NCBI GenBank assembly: GCA_014218235.1
Contig: CM024755.1
Location: 37,716,713 to 37,780,712, forward strand
Source of the DNA: Colocasia esculenta
Lineage: Eukaryota > Streptophyta > Magnoliopsida > Alismatales > Araceae
Direction of reading: 5' to 3'
Length of the DNA: 64,000 nucleotides
Shown here: in pieces, positions 10,824-22,344 of the stretch
Layout: each line of letters opens with the position of its first letter
How positions within the stretch are numbered: position 1 is the stretch's first letter
Notes under the pieces: generated by a model
Seen by the model: only the letters and a program-made list of their open reading frames with translations
Told to the model about the DNA's origin: nothing
Databases searched by the model: none
Translations under genes and position numbers: made by a program

Positions 10824-12154
10824 TTAAGGGTAGAATCTTTTAAGGTACAACCCATTCCACGGGTGAGAGAGCTCCTCGCCCTTGACATTTACTAGCCTAT
10901 ATGCATTCCCAGGGTACACATCCTTGATAACGTACGGCCCTTCCCAGTTAGCTTGCAATTTCGACCTAGGACCTCCAAGTTTTATGAAAATTCGCTTCAA
11001 GACCATGTCTCCTTCTTGGAATTTGCATTCAATCACTTTCTTTTGAAAAGATCTTGAGAGTCTATTTTGATATGAAAGGACATGATCGGCCGTGTCCAGA
11101 CGTCGCTCGTCTAGGAGTTCCAGCTATGTACGTAATGCCTCTCAATGTTCATCGATGTTAAGTTCTTTGTCCAGCTGCACCCTTAGCGAAGGAATGAGGA
11201 TCTCATGTGGACATACCACCTCCATCCCATAAGTGAAAAGGGAGTTTGCCCTGTGGGTGTGCGGATGGAGGTACGGTAGGCCCATAGAGCCTTGATCAAT
11301 TTCTTAGGCTAATTAGAAAATTTATGAGACTCACAAGTTTTCTTTAAATTTTTCAAAAGCGTTTTGTTTGTAGCTTCGGCTTGACCGTTGCCTTGTGGAT
11401 AGTACGGAGACGAATGATACAGAGAGATGTTAAATTTCTTACATAAGTCCTGAAGCTCTTGAAATATGAACTGGGGTTCGTTGTCGGTGGCGATGTCGCT
11501 TGGCACTCCAAACCACGAGATGATGTTCTTCATGATGAATTGACACACAGTTGAACCTTTGACTTCTGCAAATGCTTAAGCTTCGGCCCACTTGGTGAAG
11601 TATTCAGTAGCAGTGAGAATGAATGATTTATGTTTAATTTGAGCATTAGGATCACCAAGAGGTTCAATGATATCAAAGGCCCACAAGGAAAATGGCCAAG
11701 GGGAGGATAGTGGATGTAAGGAGGAAGATGGAGCATGGATTTTATTGGCATGGAGCTGGCACTTAACACATCTACGGACGTAGATGGCATAGTCTTCTTC
11801 TAGGGTTGGCCAGTAATAGCCCTGCCTAAGGATTTTCTTAGCTAGCATCTGGCTATTCACATGCCCTCCACATTCACTGGAATGGGCTTCTTCCACTACC
11901 TTCCAGGCTTCTTCGTTTGACAAGCATCTGAGGAGCATCCCATTTAGAGCGCGTCTGTACAACACTTCCACAACAACAGTATACCTTAGCGCCGCCCTAC
12001 GGATGGCTCTCCTATCTTTAGCCTCAGCTTCTTCTAGGAAGGTACCGTCCTTGCAATATTGCTCGATCTCGTGGTACCACGGCCTTTCTTCTTCCATCAT
12101 CTCTCCTAGTTCCATAAGCATTACTTCTTTCGCTTCTCTTCGCTCTGCCTTCAC
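10824..12154 (-). pseudogene. pol (INT): B integrase
   Basis: Integrase joins retroelement cDNA to host DNA. The zinc-binding part reads EEAHSSECGGHVNSQMLAKK ... YVRRCVKCQLHANK (about 11780-11900). The DDE core has FDIIEPLGD, then ATDNEPQFIFQELQDLCKKF, then YYPQGNGQAEATNKTLLKN with the Glu in place. The C-terminal part (10824-11036) reads EGDMVLKRIF ... GPYVIKDVYPGNAYRL and ends KRFYP. TAG stops at about 11574 and 11306 and further stops between 11040 and 11300 break it. No chromodomain follows, as expected for Tat. Original function is clear; this copy is dead. Confidence 0.9.
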
Positions 12155-12214
12155 AAGTAAAGAATTTCTGAGGTTATCGAACCAAGGGTCCTGAATTGAA
12201 GATGCCTCTAACTT

Positions 12215-14689
12215 CTAGACAATGATATTCTCAGCTCTATGGCTGAGAGGGAAGGAGAGAGATGAGGCCAAAGATGCCAGGGCATCGGCCAAGATGTTCT
12301 GAGAGCAAGGAGTGTGAATGTAGATAAGCTTGCAAAATTTCTTGGCTAGGAGAGTGACCAGACCTTGATAAGGCTTGAGCTTAGGGTCACAAGTGCGGTA
12401 AGTAGAAAGGACCTGCCGAAGGATGAGCTGGGAGTCTCTTATGATCTTGAGATGATGCGCGCCCAAGATATAGGCATGTTTTAGACTGGCTAGGAGAGCC
12501 TCATACTCAGAAATGTTGTTGGTGGCAGGGAACTGAAGTTGATAAGCCAGTGGAATGGTGATCCCTTCTGGGGTGAGCAGAACAACACCTATGACCCGTC
12601 CCCTAGAATTAAGAGCTCCATCGAAATGGAGTGACCAGAAGGGATCGCGAGAAATGAGTGACAGGTTTTCATCAGGGAATTCTTCCTGAACCGTGTCACT
12701 ATGAGGAAGAGGAAGGTGAGCAAGATGCTCAGTAATGGCATACCCTTTTATAGCCTTTTGGACTACAAAGGTGATATCGAATTGAGACAAGAAGCTCTGC
12801 CAACAAGCTAATCTGTCGGCGAGGACTGGCTTCTCTAGGAGATACCTAATAGGATCCATTCTAGAAATCAAGCTCACCTGATGGGCTAGGAAGTAGTGCT
12901 TCAATTTCTGTACCACCCACACTAGCGCTGCACATGTTTTCTCCATTGTGGTGAGCTTGAGCTTGGAGGGATTGAAGAGCCTAGATAGGTAATAGACTGC
13001 CCTTTCATTGCCAGAATCATCATGTTGAGCAAGGACAGCTCCTAGGGAGTCTTCAATGGTCGACAGATATAGGATAAGGGGTTTTCCTGGGACAGGTGCC
13101 TGTAGCACGGGCGGATTCATAAAATAACTTTTGAGCTCATCAAAGGCTTCTTGGCACTTAACATTCCACTCGAACTTGGCTCCTCTTAACAGTTCATAGA
13201 AAGGACGACATCTTTGAGAATGCTGAGATATGAATCTCCTTATGAACTGTAGCCGACCAATCAGTCCTCGAAGCTCAGATATGTTCTTAGGAGGAGGCAT
13301 CTCATTGATTGCCTTGGCCTTGTTTGGGTCTATTTGAATCCCCCACTTGCTAACTATGAATCCTAGTAGCTTGCCTGAGGAAACCCCAAATATGCACTTC
13401 TTCGAATTCATCTTCAATTGATACTCTTGTGCGCGTTGAAACACTTTGGCAAGCACAGAGGAGTGTTCACTTCGAGTCCGAGACTTCACCACAATATCAT
13501 CCACGTAAACCTCAACATCAATATGAATCATATCGTGGAATATTGCTAACATTGCCCTTTGATAAGTGGCACCGGCATTGTTCAATTCAAACGGCATGAC
13601 CACGTAGCAATAAGTTCCCCAGGGTGTGGTGAAGGAGGTTTTCTCTTGGTCCTCCGGGGGCTAGACGGATTTGATTGTAGCCCGAGTAACCATCCATGAA
13701 TGATAGGGTCTCAAACCCAGCGGTGTTATCAATTAAAACATCCAAATGAGGTAATGGGAAATCGTCTTTGGACATGCCCTATTCAAGTCCTGGAAGTCGA
13801 TACAAATATGAACTCTTCCGTCCTTTTTCATCACTGGGACTATGTTAGCCACCCACAAAGGATAGAGGACTACACGGATGAACTTAGCCTTGTGTAGTTT
13901 ATCGATTTCCTCTTTCATCTTCAAAGCAATGTGGGGGTGGAAACACCTCAATTTTTGTTTAACGGCTATTACCCCTGGCTTCAAAATCAACATATGTTCC
14001 ACTAACTGGGGGTCAATGCCGAGCATTTCATCGTATGACCAGGCAAAAGAATCCTTGTACTCCCTTAGCATTTCTATGAGCGCCTCTTCTTCGTCAGGAG
14101 GGAGATTGGAAGCTATAGTTAAAAGCCTGGGTTCCTCTTCTGTTCCAATGTTTACCTCTTTGGTGGGTTCATCCACTGCCAATGTGGGTTCATCAAACCT
14201 CCTCATGCCACTGGCATACATCTCGGCAGCGTCCTCTATCTCCCCGTCTTCTTCATCCATTGGGTCCTCCTCAGCTAAGATTTCATAAACTCCAAATCCA
14301 TCATCTAGCCCCTCCTCTTCATGTCGAGATTCTATGTTCAAAATGACAGCTTCTTGGACAAACTCTTTAATAGTCAGAAGAGCGCCACACCTTTGCACCA
14401 AGTCTACCAAATATCTACGGGGTATGCCACTACCCTTACTCTTCCTAGACGGGGACGGAGACTTGCTAGATCCTACCCTTGAACCTAAACTAGAGCTAAT
14501 ATTTATAGAGGACTCTGGAGAAATATCCAGATGTTTATTGGAAGGGAAAGGAAGGGGTGCGGCACAGCTGCAGGGAGCCTTCGATGGGTCTAGAGGCAAA
14601 GGCAGGCCACTCGAGCTCAGGGTGCCTGCAGCAGAGTTGGGGTGCAGGAGAACAGAAGGCCCCTCACCCAAATCGCCCAAGGTGACCAT
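12215..14689 (-). pseudogene. pol (RT-RH-aRH): B reverse transcriptase, RNase H and second (archaeal-type) RNase H
   Basis: Acidic linker (RHEEEGLDDGFGVYEILAEE), then RT: DSFAWSYDEMLGIDPQLVEH, FIRVVLYPLWVANIVPVMKK, FQDLNRACPK. A frameshift near 13733-13775 leads to SFMDGYSGYNQIRLAP; another near 13600 leads to MPFELNNAGATYQRAM and the active-site box VYVDDIVVKS, which is intact. RNase H follows (ILYLSTIEDSLGAVLAQ, VYYLSRLFNPSK). A second RNase H lies at about 12215-12650: LHFDGALNSRGRVIGVVLL, NNISEYEALLASLKHA, DSQLILRQV, ADALASLAS. This extra domain is the known Tat-clade archaeal-type RNase H. The 462-codon C-terminal block has no stop. Confidence 0.93.
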
Positions 14690-15490
14690 GCTGGTCGGTG
14701 AGCGGGGGGTTGCTGTTCAAGCAGAAGGAGGAAGAAAGGTGGGGATCACCGCCGAGGAAGGAGGAGTACACGGATGATGGGGATCGCCATCAAGAGTAGG
14801 AGAACACAAGGATGGGGATCGCCGTCCGAGAGTTGGAAGCGGGGAGTGACGGGGATCACCGTCAAGAGCGGGGATTGCAACGGAAATGGAAACGAGAGAT
14901 TAGTGCTTAAAAAGGAAGGAAAGATAAGGATCGCTGTTCGAAGGAGAGAAAAGGGGAGGGCGGGGATCGCCATCTGAAGAAAGGGAAGGAAATACGGGGA
15001 TCGCAGTCCGAAGAAAGGAAAGGAAAGACGGGGAGAAGGAAAGAACCGTGCCATTAAAAGAAAGGGTGAAACAGGATGAGGAAGTGGCTAACGCTTTGAG
15101 AGCGTCAGGTGAGAATTGGAGAATAAGAAGAGGAGAAAGAGGGATGAAGGAAAATTTATAAATAAGGATTGAAAATTCAGAATAATTAGAAGGCCGGGGA
15201 TGCCCTGGCCACAACTCGTCTACCAGGTTGATTGGATGTACTATTTTACTATCGTCACCGTACCCAAGCAACTGTCGCTTGGAGGTGGCTGTTGATGCTG
15301 GTTCTGCCACTGCTGGGGGCTGCGTAAGATCACCATCCCGAAACAAAAGATTGAGTGATGATATTATGTCTTCTAAATCTGACTCTTCTGCCTCTGCTTC
15401 TTCGGCCTTCTTCATCTTTTTGGGCCACTGGGCCTCCAGAACTTGATATGCAGATACCAGTGCCCCTATCATGATGGTGTTATACCCTGG
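14690..15490 (-). other. B linker between PRO/G-patch and RT, with GGGGATCGCCGTC minisatellite
   Basis: On + the motif GGGGATC(A/G)CC(G/A)TC recurs near 14735, 14779, 14814, 14852, 14963 and 14997, spaced about 35-45 bp, with degenerate copies between. On the minus strand the whole stretch is pyrimidine-rich and ends in a strong acceptor-like tract (CTTTCTTCCTCCTTCTGC ... ACAG) at about 14710-14735, just before the RT frame. Upstream, from 15472, lies an acidic coding piece (AEEAEAEESDLEDIISSLN). In Ogre elements an intron separates gag-PRO from RT; this would be the matching place, but I see no clear donor. Confidence 0.55.
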
Positions 15491-15940
15491 CTATGTGGGT
15501 CCTCTGACAAAGTGATCATATAACATCCAGGTGAGAGGTTCTTGCTCTGATTTTGAAGTAGATGTGTATGTTGTCCATGGCTTGAGTTCTTCCTTATATC
15601 TTAGACCACGCCTTGTGATTTGTTTGGAATTGGCGATGACCTGAGTCCTCCTCTGAAGGTGGGCTCCAAGACCCTTTCCCGGTTGATAGCCAATTTTGAT
15701 AATAATATTCCACCCCTTGGTGTCTGATGGGATACCCTTTCTGATGGCGGCCAAAGATGGGGACACTATTTGGTGGCCAGAGGAGAAGGTGTAAGCCCAT
15801 GGATAATTCACATCAAGCACCGAAATAATGGGCTTATTAGATGGCCAGACCGCCGACATGATTTTCTCAATAGCTTCCACAGTATGGGTAGTTGCTGCAC
15901 TCTTAACCTTGACTATTCGTCCTTGGAAAGGAAATTTCAA
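15491..15940 (-). pseudogene. pol: B pol segment with G-patch motif downstream of protease
   Basis: 149 uninterrupted codons directly downstream of PRO. It contains a G-patch core, IKIGYQPGKGLGAHLQRRTQ (about 15640-15700), the Gly-rich nucleic-acid-binding motif that some retroelements carry next to their protease. Before it lies MKFPFQGRIVKVKSA and SVLDVNYPWAYTFSSGHQIV. A TAG near 15490 separates it from GYNTIMIGALVSAYQVLEAQ. Likely role: RNA binding by the PRO-RT precursor. The assignment rests on the GYQPGKGLG signature only. Confidence 0.75.
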
Positions 15941-15988
15941 GCATTGGTGTGTTGTGGAGGGGACTGCCCCTAATGCCTCGATCCAAGG

Positions 15989-16384
15989 TCAACCCCGGAT
16001 AGCTTTGAAAGTCTGGTCAATATCAAGCACATAGAAATCCATGGTCATTACGAGTGGGCCTAGTTCCACCTGTAAGGAGACAACACCATGACAGGCCCAC
16101 CGGGAATTATCATAAGCCACTATAGTAGTGGGAGTCGGCTGCAAGCGGCGCTCAGAAATGTTACATGTCCGAAGAGTGCTTAGAGGGCACACATTTATGG
16201 ATGCTCCTGTATCAACCAAGGCGGCATCGACGACCACTTTGTTTATTGTCAGGGTCACACATAGAGATATCCTTCTAGCCTCTGGGGGAGCTAGCTCGCT
16301 ATCTGCAAAGGTAATAGTCGGCCCCTTGTTAACAATGGATAGGACCGAAGGCAGATTGTTGGGGTTCATATCTTCATTTACCAT
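15989..16384 (-). pseudogene. pol (PRO): B aspartic protease
   Basis: Cuts the Gag-Pol precursor. The active-site motif is intact: ALVDTGASINVCPLSTL at about 16180-16230. The flap-side segment reads TTIVAYDNSRWACHGVVSLQ, and the conserved end is FYVLDIDQTFKAIRG. A stop at about 15989 falls just before PWIEALGAVPS, where family members continue into the G-patch segment. Length agrees with other Tat proteases. Confidence 0.88.
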
Positions 16385-16499
16385 AACCCTTTGCAGAAAA
16401 GCCCTTAAGGCATCTTGGTGAGTCTATGACCTCTTGATCAATTTGAGGATAGATATCTTGGCTGGAGTCTGGTCTAGATGCTTGAGAATGTCATATTGG

Positions 16500-18795
16500 G
16501 TCCTCGGGACCGGATCTGTCTCCTCGACATCATGTTTCTACTGTTGGTTGTTGCTGGAATTTTGGGTCGGATGACCCGGCAAAGACATGGATGTGTTATG
16601 GTACATCCGGTGGAACATCCTCCCACTCCGTAGGGTGAGGTTGTGGTGAAGCGGAGGTGGGGTGGTGTCGATGATGGAGGGATTGGCTATTAGGGGTGCT
16701 GGCGTAGGGGAGAGTGGGATGTTGAGGGGTGATGGAGTAATGAGTGGTATGACGGGGGGTGTTGTAGAGTGGCGAGGTGATAGTGGCAATAGTGGGTGTG
16801 GTGGAGGTAGGTGTGGTGTGGGAAATAGCCAAAAGTTGGCCTACTTCATGCTCATCATTGTAGGCCCAAGTGGCTGCGGGTGGTGGATGGTGGATGATGG
16901 GGTTGACTTGAGCGGGTGGAGCGGGTGGTGGAGCAGGTTAGGGGTTTGGAGCGGGCTGGTGCTGCAGCATAGGATTGCAAATTATGCCAAGGTCATTGGC
17001 TGGTTGTTGTGGCTGTTGTGGCTGCTGTTGTTGCTGGTACTGTTGGAATGGTTGTTGGAACTGCTGCTGGAACTGTTGTGGCTACTGTCGCCTTTGCTGC
17101 TGCTGTTGCTGCCTCTACCCCTGTTGGTCCCTCAATGTCTGAATTAGCCTCTTCATTTTAGCCCAATCAATTTGATGTTGCTCGTGGAGGTCATATATGA
17201 TGTCCCTGAATTGGAAGCAATCCGACACATTGTGCCCTGGATGACGGTGGTACACACAATACTTCGTCTGATCCGCTGCCATATTCCAATTTGCCTTCTC
17301 GGGAGGGAGTCTAAGGGCATTAAGGGACATGAGGGCTGCGAAAATGTCGGCTAGACTCTCTGGAAGGGGAGGGTATTGAGCTCTCTTGGGTCCATTGGGC
17401 TTCCTAGGGGCATAGCCATTTTGAGGTGGAGAGACCTGATTATATTGGCGTTGGTCTTGTTGGGGGTTCTGGGCTTGAGGAGGTTGTTGTCTATTGTTCC
17501 ATGGCTGCTGAGGTTGTTGATTGAAGGGTGACCTACCTACCGAACCCTGAGGATTATTGACTACACCTACTTGCTCATTGGTTTGGACCCCTTCGGTGAC
17601 AGGACCTTGTGGCTTCTTAGGATAACGGGACTTCGGGGTTTCAAACATAGAGTGGATGGACGAGTCCTTAAGTTGGATCTGGATGAAGCGGGCTAGACTG
17701 TAAAGCTAGTGCATGGAGGTGATGTCATTCATGGCTAAAATGGCACGGTAGGTTGACGTGGCATTGTCAATTATCAACTTCACCTTCTCCTCCTCAGCCA
17801 TGGGGCAGCGGACCTTTGTAGCTAGGGAACGCCACCTATCAGCATAGATTGCGAATTCTTCGCCGGCCTACATCTTTTCAGCTACTAGATCAACAAAAGA
17901 ATACTCGGGTCCAACCCGATCTTGGAACTGCTGTAGAAATCTCTCTAGGACAATTTTAAAAATGATCAGCTTCCTCAGGGGGCAAAGAGTAAAACCATTC
18001 AAGGGCCGATCCATCCAATGATTTTCGGAACAAGTATGCCATATGATGGCGGTCGTACTTATGCGGAGCTGATTCATACACAAAATCCTTCAAATGCACA
18101 TGGGGGTCGCCTACCCCAGAATATCACCGGTAGACAGGAAGTTCTGACTGGGGTGGGACCCGGAGGTGTTGAAAGGAAGGAATGGGAATATCGATGGCCT
18201 TCTGAGGGTCCAATTGTCTTCGGAGGTCATGAAGCTCCCTCTTCATAGACGTCCACTCCGCAAGGAAGTCGGAAGGGGATGTGGCATGGTGAGTGGGAAC
18301 GAGGGAGCGGGATTGCTCCAAAGAGTAGGACCGCACACGGGGAACAGAGGTATGTTTGGCCTGATAGAATGTAGAGATCGGAGGGGACTTGGGCCGAACC
18401 TTTCGTGCCAGAAGGTAGCTGGGCTCCAAAAAGTGAATAGCCCGCAGACAAAGGGGAGTAGGATCTGCCACAGTGGAGGGCACATACGGCGCGAAAGCAG
18501 CAGGGGCAGATGAGGCCACCTGCTGGGCCGAATTATGAGAGGGCGAAGATAGGGGACGCTTGCCTTTGGCAGCAGCTAGATATTCCCGAACTTGGTTCGG
18601 GCTCAAGTGTGGGAGGAGTTGACTGAACTAAGCATGTGGGTCATCCGCCCTAGGAGGAGAAGGGGGCGGGACTGACCATCCATAATAGTGGAGGGCTGGA
18701 TATGCCCTGAGAGGGTAGCCGGGGAAGGTTGGGCCACATCCTCGAGAAGACCAATGGGCAAGGAGTCATCAGTAAGGACACGGAAATGATCCATA
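16500..18795 (-). pseudogene. gag: B gag
   Basis: The frame can be followed from near 18660; a possible start with MDHFRVLTDDSLPI at about 18795 is in another frame. A helical spacer (FLAEWTSMKRELHDLRRQLD) precedes the capsid: VHLKDFVYESAPHKYDRHH, AYLFRKSLDGSALEWFYSL. A one-base T insertion near 17960 shifts the frame to KIVLERFLQQFQDRVGPEYS and YADRWRSLATKVRCPMAEEE. A single knuckle of CX2HX4HX4C type (CVYHRHPGHNVSDC) lies near 17250, typical of Tat gag. A poly-Gln and Pro-rich tail runs to protease. TAG stops at 18628, about 17870, about 17707 and 17115 each sit where Gln fits. Confidence 0.88.
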
Positions 18796-19978
18796 CCAAA
18801 CAAATGATTGTGATATAGTACAACAGTTGGAGGGGACTGACTCGAGAAACATAGACAATGACGCATACACAGCCCCTAAACAATTAGGGGAGACGACACA
18901 ATTACCAAACAACCCCTAGGCTCTAACACACAAGAAAGGACTGTAAGATAAGAAGGGGTGTACCAAACAAACACTCAAGTTAGCATGACTACCGTTAAGG
19001 TTTTAGGGTTCGCACTTAGCCTTTAATGGATTGATTAACGGAATTACACTTGGTCAAATGGGACCCTAATAACCGGTGACACTAAGGGGACACACAACTC
19101 ACGCGTAAGACGGCCTAAACTAAGGGTGCAATGGGTACAACCAGCCCGACAACCGCAATGTGAGTACGGCCACGGGGACTTACGGAGGACCTCGGTAGCA
19201 GGCCCTGGTCAGCCCACGAGTGCTCGCGGGTGAGAGGGTCTCCACTACCAATGAGGACACCTAACCTACACGAAACAGAAGTGTATGCATGAGCCTAAGT
19301 GCACCAAGGTGCATGCAATGTCTATCCTAAACTAACACAGAGTAACTAACAGACCTCGGCTGAGGTCGTGATGACAAGATTCGTCGTGACCTTATCGCGA
19401 CCGGCGATCCGGACGTGATCCAAATAGAATGCAGAGACCTATAGCCACATGCACACAAAGGGCAAACAGACTAATCCTAAGCGCAACACAAGCATGGAAG
19501 AAAGTAAACAACATAGCACAACTCCCTAAACAAACAGAAACTGACACATGGACTGAAAGCAATAACATACCATGTGTACCTGAAGACGCGTCCCCCACCA
19601 CTGGCGTGACACTGTTGCGGCTGCTCGATCTGGCGCGACAACACCCGAAAGCAAACAATGAAAGTAAACGGAAAAGGTGAACCTTAGCAGGATTCTAACA
19701 AAGAGAAACGTGATTACACATGGCAACACAACATGGAGAATACATGGAAGAACTCTCAGAATAGGAACAGAGTGAAGGGAAGAGGAGGAACGCATACCTG
19801 AAGTCATGTCCGCTGTTCAAGACGTGATCCTATCGCGACTATGCGATCCATCGAGTTCCCAACAGAGAGCAGGAAGACAAGAAAAAAACATAGAAATACA
19901 CCTAATAGGGTTCTACAAAGCACTTAAACAGATGAACATGGCAGGCAAACAAGCAACATCGATGAGGCTAGCATTGAA
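18796..19978 (-). other. B leader (5' untranslated region)
   Basis: About 1.2 kb between primer site and gag, without a supported gene. It contains further TCGCGAC/GCGACC words (about 19366-19420, 19610-19640, 19820-19860), the same word family as in the LTRs, and two related segments starting CCTGAAG at about 19578 and 19798. Confidence 0.6.
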
Positions 19979-19997
19979 GGTCCCATCGTGATCACCA
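19979..19997 (-). promoter_or_regulatory. Primer-binding site of B
   Basis: Minus strand reads TGGTGATCACGATGGGACC five bases inside the LTR; its complement ends in CCA like a tRNA 3' end. The tRNA species is not assigned. Confidence 0.65.
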
Positions 19998-20002
19998 AAA
20001 GG

Positions 20003-21416
20003 TATAATCATGGGATTGCGCACCCCTCGAGACACACAACATGTTTTAAAAATAAATTAAATTGCATGGAATAGGATGTGATTGCCACCTAACAAGTTGC
20101 CATGAATAGGAAATAAGTAGGCTAACATTGCTAGGAAAAGGGATGAGAACAAAGGCACTTACTATAGTCGCGACGGGTCTTTTAGTCGCGATGAAGCTGA
20201 TGTCACGACACCGAAATAGGGCGCGTCTTTGCTGTTGCGACGCACGTGCCTGTCGCGTTCTCTACAGTGCGGGAGAATCATTGGTGGACCTTCTTCCTGC
20301 CCTTCGACCGGCCAGAGGACAAGAGCCCGTCGTCAAACCTTGCCTATGTGCCTGCCAAAATAAAGAAAACAACAAAATAAACCCTGTTAGAACATATTTA
20401 AGTGTAGTATCTATCAAAAGAATGAAACAAAAGGGAGAGCATGGAGGGAACGAACCTGGGGGTGGTTTTAAACCCCTTGGGTTGTGTAAAAACGTGGGAA
20501 AAAATAGAAATGGGTTCCTATATAAGAAAGCACAATAAAATGCATGAAATGGAAATGAGAAGAGGAGAGGAAGAAAAAGGCCCAATAGGGCGACTCCTTG
20601 GCTGCGTTGTGATGTCCTTGAGTGTTGGAGAAGCCTTGGACGTCGCCTCCTTAGCCCCCGAGCTCCATAGATGAAGAAAGTTGCATGGCTTGGTGAAGAG
20701 AATAAGGGGAAATGTGAGGGAATGAGTGAGCCACGAGCTAAGTATTGAGTCAGGGGAGAATTCGGCAGCACTTCGTGGCAAAAACGGGGCTCTTCTCCCT
20801 CTGAAGAAGAAGAGTTCCTTAAATAGAGAGGAGAGAGAATCAACCCATCCTCAAGTGATAATGACCCAAAATAATGAGATAAATCTAAGTAAATCCGTGG
20901 GGGAGAGTCCTGCGAAGGCCCCAAGGTCCCATGAACCCTCAAACTGCGCATGGGGGTTGTGGGGGTTGCTTAGAGATGAAGATAAGCCCATGATAGGATA
21001 AATAGGAGGTGGTTGCGGAGGCCAGTGCATGCAGATCATGTCGCGACAGGTCGTATGGGCACGACAATGATAGTCGCGATGGCCAGGATGGTCACGACCC
21101 TAAGGGCACGTGCATGGATATGTATGGGCTGTCGCGACGGCCAAAAGGGACGCGACAAAGGTAACATGACGCCCCGACCCGTCGCGTTCAAGAAAATCGA
21201 TTATCCTTGGATTTTTGACCAATTATTTGAAAGAACAATCAATTAATGAGGCAATAGGACTCTTAAAAAGATAATTAGATGGGATATTGTGAAAAATGGG
21301 CTTTTAGTGGGCTCACAATATGGCTAAGGATGGGCTCAAGGTGAATGACTAACTTGGGGCTCATTAAGAGAACAAGAAATAAGGTTCAACTTATGGGCCA
21401 GAATCCAGTGTCTACA
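20003..21416 (-). repeat. B LTR (5' LTR in element sense)
   Basis: 1414 bp, partner of 2436-3848; its + strand start reads TATAATCA instead of TGTAATCA (one substitution). Most of it is present a third time at 27039-28316. Rich in TCGCGAC/GTCGCG words (20166-20262 and 21041-21190). Confidence 0.95.
20819..20825 (-). promoter_or_regulatory. Candidate TATA box in B LTR
   Basis: Minus strand CTATTTAAGG between GAGAGAG and a GAACTCTTC run. Position, about 590 bp into the 5' LTR, suits a U3 promoter. A single motif, so tentative. Confidence 0.4.
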
Positions 21417-22017
21417 ATAGTATTAGAAATCAGGAGTTTCCTTAGTCTGGCAAGTTACTACAGGCGATTCATCCATGACTTTTCAAAGATTGCAGCACCT
21501 ATGACTAAATTGACTAGGAAAGGAGGGCCCTTTGTGTGATCTTCAGATTGTCAGCGAAGTTTTACAGAATTAATGAAAAGGCTTACTATAGCACCCATAT
21601 TTGAGATACCATCAGGCAGTGGAGGGTTCGTGCTACATATAGATGCATCCAGAAGAGGATTGTGAGCAGTATTAATGCAACATGGAAAGGTGGTGGCATA
21701 TGCTTCAAGGCAGCTGAAGAGGCATAAAGAGAATTACCCTACACATGATTTAGAGTTGGCAGTAGTAGTGTTTACATTGAAGTTGTGGAGGCATTACTTA
21801 TATGGAGAGAGGTTTGAAATCTTTACAGATCATAAGAGCTTAAAGTACATCTTCTCACAGAAAGATTTAAATTTGAGGCAGCGTAGATAGATGGAGTACT
21901 TGAAGGATTATGATTTCAGCTTAGCATATCACGCGGGTAAAGCCAATGTTGTTGCAGATGCACTAAGTAGAAAGATAGTTCTGAGCCAGATGATGACCAG
22001 AGAATGGAAATTATATG
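21417..22017 (+). pseudogene. pol (RT-RH): G1 end of RT and RNase H, second segment
   Basis: Continues exactly where 2435 stopped: VLEIRSFLSLASYYRRFIHD, then LTRKGGPFV, a TGA for Trp at about 21538, IDASRRGL with a stop at about 21663, then VVAYASRQLKRHKENYPTHD, WRHYLYGERFEIFTDHKSLK and SQKDLNLRQRR. A TAG at about 21888 replaces Trp, then EYLKDYDFSLAYHAGKANVV. RNase H degrades the RNA strand after reverse transcription; the key Asp of FTDHKSLKY is present. Ends at the T1 insertion. An almost identical copy is at 28317-28917. Confidence 0.92.
22013..22017. repeat. Target-site duplication ATATG, left copy (T1)
   Basis: ATATG precedes the T1 LTR start TGTTAGAATG. The same word also precedes (28913-28917) and follows (29494-29498) the second T1 LTR. 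The G1 integrase sentence resumes after the last copy. Confidence 0.93.
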
Positions 22018-22127
22018 TGTTAGAATGTGGAGCCCGAACTCTGAAGCTAAATTTTGACTAAGTGTTGCAGGCGAGCTCAGCATTCGACTGCCACAGCCGA
22101 AGTCAGAAATGAAGCAGTCGATTGAAT

Positions 22128-22260
22128 GATTCGACTCATGCAGTCGAATGTCAACATGAAGGATTCGACTCATGCAGTCGAATGTCAAATGTGAATGATT
22201 CGACTCATGCAGTCGAATGTCAACATGAAGGATTCGACTCATGCAGTCGAATGTCAAGCA
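22128..22260 (+). repeat. Hairpin array in T1 LTR, four units of 34-35 bp
   Basis: GATTCGACTCATGCAGTCGAAT starts at 22128, 22162, 22197 and 22231. Each unit has perfect 8-base arms ATTCGACT / AGTCGAAT around CATGC. Related half-units (ATTCGACTGCC, CAGTCGATTG, CATTCGACTCC) flank it. The other LTR has the same array at 29028-29160. Confidence 0.93.
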
Positions 22261-22344
22261 TTGAATCATTCGACTCCTTCTTACCAGGATAGGACTTTGC
22301 AGTTCTGAGGCAATTCAGAGACAGAACCCTTTTGCCCTTGTGTG

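Larger units (their letters stand above)
2436..21416 (-). mobile_element. B, full-length 18,981-bp Ty3/gypsy Tat-lineage element
   Basis: Bounded by LTRs of 1413 and 1414 bp and a perfect 5-bp target duplication (ATAGT). Orientation is minus: gag, PRO, RT, two RNase H domains and INT all read right to left. A tRNA-end-like primer site follows the right LTR, and a purine tract (AAGGAGGGGCAATC) abuts the left LTR, which in this sense starts TGTAGACACC. The dual RNase H and the long region between integrase and 3' LTR are hallmarks of the plant Tat clade, which includes Ogre and Retand. That 7-kb region (3849-10820) has coding potential on the opposite strand. All genes carry stops or frameshifts. 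Confidence 0.95.

Noticed and set aside
20262..20951. 229-codon minus frame inside B's LTR as a protein gene
   Set aside because: Wholly within an LTR, shortened or shifted in the sister copies at 2695-3213 and 27319-27851. It runs through the TATA-like region. Treated as incidental.
22128..22260. Regular 34-35 bp repeats as a possible CRISPR array
   Set aside because: The spacers are part of the repeat, the array is inside a copia LTR duplicated at 29028, and there is no cas gene. It is an LTR hairpin array.
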